This document shows positions 33,780 to 44,449 of a stretch of DNA of 64,000 nt, piece after piece (the first letter of the stretch is position 1; every line of letters starts with the position of its first letter). Position numbers and translations under genes: made by a program. The notes under the pieces are model-generated. The model was not told the DNA's origin. It saw only the letters and a list, made by a program, of their open reading frames with translations, and searched no databases. The stretch lies in contig JAQJVL010000282.1 in the NCBI GenBank assembly GCA_035578905.1, positions 927,001-991,000 on the forward strand, in the 5' to 3' direction. Origin of the DNA: Stictocephala bisonia (taxonomy: Eukaryota > Arthropoda > Insecta > Hemiptera > Membracidae).

Positions 33780-35030
33780 AGTTTTCTGTCATATCAGAGG
33801 GACGGCCCACAAGGAGTCTGAAGAAACCTCAAATGAGAACGTATTGCGATTAGTACATCAAATTAAGGGTCTGTATTACTCCTTAACTACTATACTTATT
33901 TTGACTAACGTAAGTCCTATAGTGGGTTCAAAACCAACCCCAATTTTTAAAAATGCGATAAAAATCTCAAAAATATTGTTTTAATACCGTAAATGATAAT
34001 AACCCTTTCTCTGTCATGTCTTCTTGTAAATAGAACCATTTTGGGTATTATTTTATAAATAAAAGAGTTTTTATTTTAAATTTTCTTTAATATTTGAAAT
34101 TTATTTTATTGAAAAATACATTTTACAAACAAACAAAATTTTTTACCCTAAGTAAAGGTAAAAAATTCAAAACTATATATTTTCTTTTTCAATTAGAAGT
34201 AAATAAACATAGTAAGAGTACTATAAATATAGTAAATAAATTATAGTACTTGGCCACATAACTGCTAAAGTAAAAAAAAAAATAAATACTTCTTCTAAAG
34301 TTGGTGACTTCTACTTGTCCAATTTCCTTTATTGGCACTCTGCACTTATTATTAATACTCACTTTGCCTTGGGTTTTGTTCACTGTCTTTTTGCAAATAA
34401 CGCACATAGTTGAATGTGTTCTGTCATTTCCTCTAGGACATACCGTTCAAATCTTCTTCTTTATAATTAGAACTTCAAATTGGAAAATATTAAAAAGAAA
34501 GATAAAAGTTCTAACGTAACAACTATCGTGATGTCACTACTGACCCCAGACACTTCACAACCAGATATGAAGTGACCGAACATGAAACTACTACATTCAC
34601 TTTTTGTCTCAATAGCTGAAAATAGATTAGATAAAGAGCTAGCACAATCCTGCTAGTAGAAAAGTTATAAAATAAAAATAATTACACTCCGGGGTAAAAA
34701 ATGACCCCAGGACAGTAGTTAAGGGAACAGTGCCGCAAATCCGACCTTCAAAGGTCCAAGTTACAATGTAGGCCTAGGTCCTGTTGTAGACGGATTAGTA
34801 TTACTTTCTTTGTTCAAGTTGGGAGAGTTAAACTTTGAAAATGCCTACTGGTCCTAACATTTAGTGACTTTTTAGGGTAATTAGTGACTTCACATCCAAT
34901 GGAGGATAGTCCACAAGGAGTTCGACAAAAATATCAAACGGAAGCATAGGTCAAGATGTACATCATTTAAAATGGTTTGTCTAGCAGAGATGAATACCGC
35001 AAACGGCACTAAAAAAGGTGGATATAGTAC
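33780..35030. repeat. Old dispersed repeat R, two copies, one split by a MITE
   Basis: Stretches around 33815 to 33882 plus 34723 to 34770, and 34905 to 35030, share CACAAGGAG, ATCAAATTAAGG-like and TGCCGCAAATCCGACCT-like blocks. A related unsplit copy lies at about 44735 to 44850. The MITE at 33883 interrupts the first copy. Confidence 0.5.
33883..34722. mobile_element. piggyBac-like MITE or remnant
   Basis: TTAA ends with inverted CTACTATACTT on the left and CTACTGTCCT (reversed) on the right, about 840 bp. The minus-strand frame near 34330 to 34450 (RTHSTMCVICKKTV, NNKC) could be a worn cysteine-rich transposase end, but no catalytic region remains. Comparison with repeat R at 44800 supports the insertion boundaries. 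Confidence 0.55.
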
Positions 35031-35608
35031 AAAATGGTGGATGTTTAAAGATTTTAGTGGAAACAAGTTATGTTTACTTACAGCATTTTTATAACCGTTA
35101 CAATTACTAACCCTTGTTCATAACTAACTTAAAAATGTACTTTTTCATGACATGCATGTTTTTAGTAGTATTTTTTCTTTGATTGATTAGTGCGCTTAAA
35201 CTGTAGCCATTAATAAAATGTCTTGCTACAACCAAGTAGGCCTAAAATCTTTATTGCTACAACCAAGAGATATTAAGCCAATGAGGTGCTTAATAAATAA
35301 CCTTAAGAGTATAAGGACTATTACAGTATATCGTGTCTCTTTTTGGGCCCGCTGCATTTTAACGTTAATGTGATGTTATAATTTGAATCTGTATTTTATC
35401 GTCAGACAATTTACTGTACAATCCACTTAAAATTTATCATTGTTTAACTGTTCACGAATGTAATGTCCATTTAGAGCGGACTTGTTCCAATCAGATGACG
35501 TGGGTCAGACAGGCTACGTGGCGCGGTAAGTCAGCCAGGTATAATGAGGAAGACACGTGTAAGGGCCGGAAGCCCTCCACTTCCTGGGTCCCACCTTACA
35601 TTCGCACA
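35031..35608. other. No recognisable gene; GC-rich toward the right
   Basis: AT-rich until about 35450, then a GC-rich stretch with no clear motif that runs into the feature starting at 35609. Confidence 0.5.
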
Positions 35609-36241
35609 TCACCTCCCCCAAGCTGCCACAGTTCTTTGTATCGCTAGTGCAAGGGTGAGGCAGGCGCCTTTTCGCCTACCGGTTCCTCTGCACCACTGAA
35701 GCCCGTAGAAATAGTCTAGGACCATAGATGGTTGTATTTTATACAAGACAGATATTGGCATTTTACTCTTTTGTTTGGGTTCAGTAGCTCTGCAGATTGT
35801 GGGACGTTCAGAATCACTGCCTCCAAATTCACTTTCTATACTGTTTTCATGATATATTTCATCCAATGAGTCCAATAGTGCACGTCTTATTTGTTCACCA
35901 GTAGTTAGGTGAGACAAAACCATTATATAGTGTTAGTATTGTTGACGCAGTTAAAAACCTAAATACTATTAATTATTAACTAAATCTACGTGAATAAACT
36001 TTAAAATTAATTAATACTAAGGTCACAAAAACTAACACAGACCCCAAACAAACTTCACTTGATGTATGAAACTTCAAACACCTGTATGAAACTGACTGTG
36101 ACTGCAATGTCACCACACAGACAATTATAGCAATTCAGAATACTTAATTTCCCCTGATCACGTTTCTTAAGTTAAAAAATTTATATACAAAAATATTTAT
36201 GTTGCGGTCTGGCAGACCCCAGTGTGAGGTCTGAGGGTTAA
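35609..36241 (-). pseudogene. Possible piggyBac-like element end with N-terminal frame
   Basis: At 36238 to 36241 a TTAA is preceded by the inverse of CCCTCAGACCTC and a GGTCTGGCAGACC palindrome, like a piggyBac terminus. Going left on the minus strand, the frame from 35923 reads MVLSHLTTGEQIRRALLD and then an acidic, serine-rich stretch, as at piggyBac transposase N-termini. The rest of the protein is absent. The other terminus is not found, so this is tentative. Confidence 0.35.
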
Positions 36242-37148
36242 AAGGCATGAGGTGGTTTATGAAATCATGTGCTTTTCTACGGTAAATTACTATTTATTAT
36301 CATAAATATCAGCATAGGGTCGAACATTATCTTCATATGTCAGACATTTCGTAGATAAAACTGTGTTAAGGTTAATTTCACTGTTTTGTGAATTTCGTTT
36401 TCATCGAGTCAATAGGAACATCTTTGTACTTGTGGTATAATCTAGCTGCTTTGTACATTGAAATTGACTTCTTGAATGAAATGAACCATATTTTGCTACC
36501 GAACGAGTTTTCTGAACTAAAAATGGTCGGTGAAAGCTTTTTTAGTTGTAAAAGTAATCATATTAATTTACTTAATGAGTTAATGAAGATCTGTTACTAA
36601 AATTCTGGTTTGAGAAAGGGGCTTACAGTAAAAAAAGGCTCTTGAGAGAATGTGTAACCTTAATATTTTAAAGTTATTTCTACCCTGAACAGAGCATTAG
36701 AATACTTGCTACTAACTAAAATAAAAACACGTTATATGAGAAATTAAGTTGGAACATTTGCATGGAGTGTCCCCCTTTACAACAGTTTCTCCTTCTGCTC
36801 ATATTATGTCACAGTTAACTTTTCTTATTTTTCCTAGAGCTGTGTCGCTTGACTACTTTTGCATCTTGAATCAATGAAATCCATGAAACTTTAACTCCAC
36901 TCAAATGTCACAGAATCTATCAACGACAAAGTGTCATTTTTTGCAAACGTCAACAACTGCATCTCTGAACAAGTTCATATCTTGCAAATGTCAGTAAATT
37001 CCATTTCTAGGCACGTACCACTTCTTGCAAATGCCTTTAGTTAGTCGGATAGCGTACAATTAATTATTCGCTTGAACCTTGAGATGAAAAAACAGAATCG
37101 TTTAGGAATAGAGTTGTGATTTATTAGGATGTCGTAAGCGGAGGATGA
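36242..37148. other. AT-rich stretch without recognisable genes
   Basis: The plus-strand frame at 36388 to 36600 (70 codons) has no motif I know. Nothing else is supported. Confidence 0.5.
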
Positions 37149-37558
37149 TCAGAGACAGTGGAGCCGCTTGCTATGCGTGATGTGTCTATGTGGACGTGTG
37201 TGTGTCGCACCGACACGCCCCCTCACTTCAAAGTGCCGACACACCGAGTGTCGAGTGACTGGCAACATTACGAAGAATATAAGTAGGTTAGAAACAATCC
37301 TTGGTAGCCTTGGTGCCAAATTTGGAAATATCGATTGCAAATTGTGCTCGCATAAAAGACCATACGGTTCTGAAGCTACAATGGAAAGCACTTCACCAAA
37401 TTGTACGAACTGAACTATGAAATACTTAAATGTTACTAATTCGTTTCCTATTTCTTGCTCTATCCCATTACGGTAATGTTCAATTAACTTTGAAGCATCC
37501 TCCTGTATTTGAGCATCAGTTAGTGCTGAAAATGCGCACAAGAGAAAATTGGTACGCT
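37149..37558 (-). pseudogene. hAT-type transposase C-terminal fragment
   Basis: The minus-strand frame (FSALTDAQIQEDASKLIEHY, then LQSIFPNLAPRLPRI and FFVMLPVT..SVCRHFE) resembles the dimerisation region of hAT/ZMYM-type transposases, where SIFPNL and LPVT..S..R.FS are conserved. The catalytic core is absent and the final motif is degenerate, so it is a dead fragment. Confidence 0.55.
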
Positions 37559-38727
37559 TTTAAGCGTTAATTTAACTCAGCGATGAGCCTATCCAGAATA
37601 GGTAAAAATGTCTGAACTTTGAGTTTGTCTTTCCCCTGTGGTGAACAACAACACAGGCATAACCTTCATCGTTTTCCTGTTTTTTTATTTTTTTTATTTT
37701 TTATTTACCCTTATCAGAATAATCTGTTGGTCAAAATTGGTTCGTTGAGACTCCAAGAAGTCAAGAAGTGAACTCAATAACCGGACAGCGATACCAAGTT
37801 CAATGTTTTCACATTGTAGTGTCTTGCTTACTGAACAATAGGTCACGTACCTAACAATTAAGATAAAAACACTTTTTATTATTTTGCTTTTCTTAAAATT
37901 AAATGCTATTTTTACTAAGAAAACATTTTAATTTAAACCTGTCAATCTAAATTACTGTAAAGATAAAGATTTTGAAGTTGCAGTCTTAGATGTTTTCCCA
38001 AAAAACTCAAGCAAGTGTATTTCAGTTTTCGGTGTTTACAGGTCCCCGTCCTATATATATAAGTAAACTTCTTTCGAAAGTTCGAAAATTTCCTTCAAAA
38101 TCTGTTTAAATAAAAAAACTATTCATTCTCATTGGGGACTTTAATATAAACGTATTGCACAAAAGACACCGCGATACAAATCGATTTAATGAATTGTTGA
38201 GGACTTTCGGACAATCATGGTCCATAGACTCACCCACGTGTGTCACGGACAACACCGAGACAGCCGTTGACAATGTAGTCAGTAACCTCTCTGGGGTTTC
38301 TGTGACTGTTGTAAATACAGCCATTGCTGATCACTACGGCTAAGTCGCGGTTATCGAAGGCTTACGACCTTCTACTGCGCAAAGAACAGAGAAGGTGGTT
38401 AGAGAATGTTTGCCTGCTAATATCAATACTCTTATCCATCATTAAAAAAAGTATCTTGGCCTCTTTGAACATAAACCAAAATTTAGATGAGATATTCTTT
38501 ACTTTTAATGATACTTTAAATTACTATCTTAATATTTCATGTCCATTTAAAACATTACATTATAATAATAAAAGGAAATCTAATAAATGTATAACCAAGG
38601 CCGTTTTAGTATCAAGAGAAATATTAAAAGAACTGTACAGAAAAAGTAAACTATCTCAAAATAAAAATGAGATGAATTATTACAAGTCATATAAATAAAT
38701 CTACCGTAGTTTCTTAACAGCGCCAAG

Positions 38728-38767
38728 AAAATAGCTTTCTCAATTACATAATTGAGAAAGCTATTTT
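38728..38767. repeat. Perfect 19-bp hairpin
   Basis: Two 19-base arms (left arm from AAAATAGCTTTC to CAATTA) pair perfectly around a two-base CA loop. It lies in the linker between endonuclease and reverse transcriptase of the decayed LINE and may be a short inverted duplication of LINE sequence. Confidence 0.85.
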
Positions 38768-39462
38768 TTCTTCAGATAACATTAGTAAAATTCGTGGTCG
38801 ATAATCAATAAACATACAATTTCAAAAAAAAATGTTAAGCCATAGTTATAAAACTGGGCTCTTCCGAAATTGGTGACCTTGCTGAAGTGGCTGACATACT
38901 GTGTGAATATTTTAGTAGGGGGTGGCCATGTAAACAAGCAGCACCCCCCCCCCCCCGTCTGTGATCGGAGTCCCGTACCATCATTGGTGTTGACGACAGT
39001 TACAGTCCAAGAGGTTGCTTCAAATATAGACAACTTGAAAAGAAAAAAATCAGCTGATTTCAACGGCGTCTCGGTGTGGCTCCTGGAGCATTTTAGTGAG
39101 TTTCATTTAGAACCACTAACATTGCTTATTAATAGATCATTTGAATCCGGTGTGTTTCCATCTGCCCTCAAGTTAGCAAAAGTTTTACCCATATTTAAAG
39201 GTGGCGATAAGAATGAGCCTAATAATTACAGACCTGTGTCAATTTAACCTACATTGAGCAAAATCTTTGAAAAGGCGTACCTTTCAAGACTGCTCAGCTT
39301 TCCAAACAAAAATCAAATTTTCTCAAATAATAAATTCTGATTCAGAGAGGGTAAATCAACAGTTGATGCAGTTAATAAGATTAACTTATTACTGAAGGCC
39401 TGGAGAAGAGATTAACAACTCTTAGAGTTTTTCTTGACTTATCCAAGGCCTTCGATCGCGTA

Positions 39463-39510
39463 TTTTATTACCACTGTACATGTATGGGTGGGTGGGTGGG
39501 TTATACTATG
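39463..39510 (+). repeat. G-rich minisatellite unit with G-quadruplex motif
   Basis: ACCACTGTACATGTAT followed by four GGG runs separated by single T. Same motif as 30196 to 30313 and 20040 to 20120. It interrupts the reverse transcriptase of the decayed LINE. Confidence 0.7.
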
Positions 39511-40140
39511 GAACAATTACGTAAGTGTCAATGTTTGCATTGTGTTGTGATAGCAATACCATCTTCGTACGTTAAACGTAATGAGTGGAAGTGGAAATAA
39601 GACTAAACGGCAGTTAAGTTTTAAGATGTTACCTCAAAAACCGTTCTCAAAAGGTGGAGGTCTCTGGTAAACTTTGAGTGTCCGCTACACTGAGTTATGG
39701 GGTCCCACAGGGATCAATTCTCGGTCCGGGTCTTTTTCTACTATATGTAAATGATGTTAACTTGTATGTAAATGAGGGTAGTGTTGTACAATATGCTGAT
39801 GACACGTCTCTGTTTTTTTTTTTAATCAAATTCAAATATTACTTTAGAAATGTCTGTCTCTCAGGACTTTAACAATTGTGTTCAATATTTTGAGAATTTA
39901 AAATTAAAAACAAATTAGTCTAAATCTAAACATATCATTTTTAAAACACGAGAACCTGTAAGTAAGGGCAGACCTACCGTTTCAATCGGCGATGAACTTT
40001 TAGCTGAAGTTGACTACACGAAGTTCCTGGGAATTCATCTCGATAGAGGGCTGACTTGGAACGTTCAACTTGATCAAATCTGTAATAAGATTACATCAAG
40101 TATCTACGTGTTAAGAAATTTATCTAAATTCTGTTCATAA

Positions 40141-41990
40141 ACAGTACATGATTGAAATTTAAAACGAATGAAATGCTGCAAACACTTAAGTACGAAATTA
40201 TCAATGTGCCAAAGAGTACCTTTGATCCAAATTGCGTAAGTAGGTCTACTGCACTTGAGTAGGTGGGTGGTTTCAGATGTAGCTGTAGTCTAGAAGAGAG
40301 CCTCACAGCAACAAGGGGTAGAAGGCTCCCTCTATGGGACATGACATTGAGGTGTGAAGATTGACGAGCATGTTCATTGATATACAGTTCACAAACTAAA
40401 ATATTCCTCTTGATGTGCACTGATTTCACTGTCCGGCACTCGCATGTGTAATAAATAAAATAATAATGAATCTCCTCTTGAATAATAAATTCTTCTTGTT
40501 AATAGTAAAATAACAAATTATTTTACAGGCCAGTAAGGGCAGAAGTAAGTTAATGTATTCAAGTTAATACGAGAAATGACAAAGTTGAACAAGCAAGCTT
40601 CTTTGAATTTAAGAAAATCAAGAAGTTATTAATAAAGACAATTATGACACTCACTCTTGATGTCTTAAAGTATAAAATTAAGTTAATTTTTTGTAATATA
40701 AGCAAAATTTATAATTAAACTAAAAGTAGAAAGAACCACGTGCATTTAGTTTACCGCGCGGCGCGGGAGTTCGTCTTGACGATTAGCTCGGAACTGGCGA
40801 AAAAGCGTTACAATTTGTATGAGTGTTTTCATCCCCACTCTGACTATTTGAACTGACCAATCAGGAACAAGTTAAATGTTGAGGGAAGAGGTTTGATAAG
40901 GTTTGAAAGGAACCGAGTTATCAACAAAGACCTGAATAATTGTTCAACTAATGTTTCGAAATATTGTGTAATATTGTCCACTTACTAAGTTTATTCGCTC
41001 TAGGATAGAGGTCCAGAACGCATTCAATATTACGGTTTATTTTTTGGAAAGTTCATTTAACAAACTCTTATATTACATTACTTACAAAGATGTCTCATGT
41101 AATAGGAATATTTGGACCAGTTAGTGAGATCTGCCATTTCTGCTGGTTTAAACTGCATTACAATAAAATGGGACTACACAAGCGCTCCACAATGGACCAC
41201 AAAACAGATGATAACTAGAGACACTAAAATAAATATAGCATTGGATGAGAAACATCTACATCTGTGTGTTAAACTAATGATAGTCTCTCTCGACAATGAC
41301 TACAGATTCTATCTGTAGTCATTGCTCTCGAAAAGTACAAAATATAATTAGAAGCGGATACGTACAGAACAATAATTGTATCGTTGAAATCGTTAGTGAT
41401 CTATCCATACATATCAGTGAATTCCGAGCTACCAAAACAAATTCTATGAACAAACATGTGAATTAATACAAATAACTGTCGATGAATACCTCCAGTGGCT
41501 TAGGTTCGTACCCGACAACACATCGTGCTATCAAGCAAGGTATATCTCACCACGTGTACTATACCACAGAGGAGAAAGAAACAAAGGTCGCAACCAATGG
41601 TGCGCTGAATGGGTGTCGAGGTAGGGTGTTGAGTAGTCAGTTCTCCAGATATATGTGCAGATGCCAAGTCCAGCGCCGTTATCAGCCCCTTTCCTCCCTT
41701 TTATACTGGTTAACTTTAGTAATGAAATGGTGACTAGCAAAACAAAATTAACATCAAGCTATAAATTGCTTCTGGACGGAGTAGCTTGACACAGCTCATT
41801 GAAGCTGTTCCTGCTCCATCTCTTAATTTTCTTCACATACGTTAAAATGTCCCACCGTAAGCTACACTATGTGTGACGCGGTTGTCCCCCCCTGATAAGC
41901 CGTCAATTTTATACCAGAAGCGTCATCAGTGCGATTCTGGGCTGGGCGAAAAATCGGGTTCGGATCCCCCGGAAGGCCCTTTAGTCCAGG
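40141..41990. other. No recognisable gene
   Basis: Mostly AT-rich. A stretch at about 41560 to 41640 (frame TEEKETKVATNGALNGCR) has an inverted relative at about 43900 to 43975. A box-B-like GGGTTCGGATCC lies near 41955 without a clear A box. Confidence 0.5.
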
Positions 41991-41994
41991 GACG

Positions 41995-42240
41995 GAACGC
42001 GGACAAAGTGTCCCAACGACAACCTGGACCATCTTCTAAAATCTAGCAAGGACAAAGTGACCCAAAGACAAATTGAACCACTCAGGAATGTGGTCCAGTT
42101 TTTCCGTACACGAAAAGACAACCTGGGCCATCTTGGAATTTTGCACGCTGAGGACAAATTGTCCCAAAGACAATCTGTCCCAAATAAACTGGCTCAGCTT
42201 GTCGTTGGGACACTTTGTCGTGTCCCCCTTGGGACACACT
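41995..42240. mobile_element. Small foldback MITE with internal short repeats
   Basis: GACAAAGTGTCCCAACGACA at about 42003 recurs inverted at about 42199 to 42218. In between, GACAA and GTCCC blocks repeat several times in both orientations. About 250 bp in all, with no coding capacity. Exact ends and target duplication are not clear. Confidence 0.55.
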
Positions 42241-43410
42241 ATCCGAGATCCGGGGCGTCAGCCCCTTGATCCTGGTCTTGAGCTATGATGAAATTAGTTA
42301 GATTATTCAATTTAGTCATGTCATTCATTTGGGGATGAAGAAGAAACAACAAGTTTGCTTTATAATCTTTATAATATGTTCATTATATTGTTCAACAACA
42401 AAGAACACAACAAAAACGAACATAACAAAACAATTGATCGACAAATATTGTTTTCAGACGTAATTTTCCACACCAAAAACTGTTATAGAGCAACTGTAGT
42501 CAAGCCATTGTCTATGGAATCGTGAACTCTTTAGGCTCTTGGCCTTCAGCCTACGGCCTGATGATCCAGCATTCACGTAGAATTGGCTACTCATTCACGT
42601 TTGAACCATTTTCTGTGTTAGTTTAAGATTTGGCTTAGCTATCCAATTGATATTTAGGGATCTAAGGTGTTTTACTCGTGAGGCCGAATTCCTCCCATGA
42701 GCCTACATATAGCCCAACAACTCTCTCTTACGAGGCCGAAGGCCAACATCCACAAACAACGTAGAAGAGCCGAGAGGCCCAAGGCAGGCTCCCCGCGACC
42801 ATGAGGTAGAACACGGTTTGGAGCACAGACCACAGAAATACGAAATACATTTCTGTGATCTTTGGATTGGAGACGTGGTCCAATACTCTCTAGCCCCCAT
42901 TGAGAGCAGCTAGTATTCTAAATAAAAGTGAATATGATTTATTCTCACATAACATTTTAATAAGTTTCCTTTTGGTAATAAGAATATAAATTATTACTAA
43001 TTAAACCTGGTATAGATATCAATTATATAAAATAAAAATATCTATTTTGTTCTAAACCTAATATCTAAATGTAATACAATATTGCAGTTTCTGTAAACTT
43101 CTACTTCAGGTAATAATTTATTTTTCTTCGATTACAAATAAAACGAAGTATTTGAGTTTTCTTAAATTTGAACATGAATTTTGAATTACTTAGTCGTAAG
43201 TGAGTTACTGTTTGGGAGAGCCATATACCTACGTCGCGTACATGTCATGTTGGTGGCACGTGGCTCGCATGGCACTGACGTATTAAAGTTAATTGGCGTA
43301 TTAATTATGCTAATTAATAGTAAGTGAATTAGAACCGGAATTAATTGTGAGTTTTTACATTGAATAATAGTCGTGTACGTGTGTGTAAAGTATGTGGGAG
43401 GACGTGTTGC
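42241..43410. other. No recognisable gene
   Basis: AT-rich except for a GC-richer patch at 42530 to 42900 with GGCCGAAGGCC-like words. No coding frame is convincing. Confidence 0.5.
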
Positions 43411-43620
43411 AAATATCCATTATTCAACACTAAGACGTCGGTTGTAGAAATTTGGGCGAATATGATGGGGTGAATGAGTATGATGGGTGTATATGAACGA
43501 GTGTAGTCATTGTTACTAACCAAGGTCGTCCGTTCCTTATAAAGAGCGTTTTGTTAGTAGTCCAATAGTCAGGGCATCTAAGGCACCAATAGCTTTACGT
43601 GGAATCTGAACCACGTAGGT
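43411..43620 (-). mobile_element. SINE family A copy, diverged
   Basis: Matches the 3' two thirds of 14412 and 53228 (GGGCGAATATGA, AACGAGTGTAGTCATTG, CTTTACGTGGAATC) with many changes; head beyond box B is missing. Confidence 0.6.
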
Positions 43621-44257
43621 AACAGAGGTCGCTTTCTTATGGCAGCGAACTAATTTCTTCGTTTGTCTTTCAGGATTTGGATGTACGTGTACTTCAGGAT
43701 TGAAGCACTGACTCGGCGAACTAGAGAACTAAGTCCTGCTGGCGCTCCCAGCTAATGACACGACAATCGCTAACTGGCCTCTCCAGTGACTGGCAAGAGT
43801 TATTTACACAGTGCTAGTCGCTGGCATCCAGCGACTGGAGACCTGCACTGGAACGCCGACTGGCAGCGTATACTGTAAGTGCAGTCGTAGTGCAGTGCGA
43901 CACACATTCAGAGCACTATTAGGTGTGACCCCTGTTTCTTTTTCTTCTGTGCACGTGCTCATCTTACAATCGACTGATCGGACTTTAGTTATAGTTTGAT
44001 GATGCCTCATGGATCAGAGTTAATCTCTTAGCCGTAAACATTAGTTGGAATAAGAGCTTGACCCATTGTTGTACTTAATAAAATATATATGTAAAAACGA
44101 TACTTCCGTGAACATTATAATATAAAAATAATCAAATATGTCTGTTTTTAACAGAAAAATCTGAATTTGAATAAATAGTAAAATTCCTAAGAATATGGTA
44201 TATTGCTGTTATATTTTTAGGATTAGTGAGTCCAATACTTCCAGTAACCGGTATTTG
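43621..44257. other. No recognisable gene
   Basis: Contains the inverted relative (about 43900 to 43975) of a stretch at 41560, and a GC-richer run with repeated CAGCGACTGG-like words. Otherwise nothing seen. Confidence 0.5.
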
Positions 44258-44449
44258 ACTTCTTTATTTCCACATCTCTGCCTCTGTCAACGACGTGGTG
44301 GCCTACATTCCCCACGTGGACATGGTCTCGGGGTCAGTGGCCGACCCATGGGGGTTGTACATGCAGGCCCATTCAGGCCCAATCGTCGGCTTTGTGATGG
44401 AGATGCCACTGTTGCGACAGGTCCCCCCCACCACAACACTCGTGTGATA
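44258..44449 (+). pseudogene. Unidentified protein-like stretch, perhaps a fossil exon
   Basis: Between two in-frame stops the plus strand reads ASVNDVVAYIPHVDMVSG, SVADPWGLYMQAHSG, PIVGFVMEMPLLRQVPP. Composition and codon choice look like a real conserved protein and the GC content is far above the surroundings. I do not recognise the family. There is no AG acceptor between the upstream stop and the start of the stretch, so it may be a processed remnant or a frameshifted exon. Confidence 0.35.

Larger units (their letters stand above)
37960..40140 (+). pseudogene. Decayed LINE with endonuclease and reverse transcriptase
   Basis: Readable in several frames: endonuclease pieces (SVFGVYRSPS near 38020; FNELLRTFGQSW, DNVVSNLSG and ADHYG to 38340), linker (38324 to 38698), N-terminal reverse transcriptase (LKRKKSADFNGVS, LPIFKGGDKNEPNNYRPVSI, to 39246), FFLTYPRPS-like remnant of the catalytic block near 39440, then [12 protein letters not shown] and QYADD (39690 to 39810), and FLGIHLDRGLTWN to 40138. 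Stops and frameshifts break it repeatedly. A hairpin at 38728, a C-run at 38944 and a G-rich minisatellite at 39463 interrupt it. Confidence 0.8.

Noticed and set aside
40124..40429. 101-codon minus-strand frame resembling a LINE C-terminal tail
   Set aside because: The similarity (HARQSSHLN, SHRGSLLP) is too weak, and its strand is opposite to the adjoining LINE.
41940..41970. tRNA-like box B (GGGTTCGGATCC)
   Set aside because: No matching A box or tRNA fold nearby; insufficient for a tRNA or SINE call.
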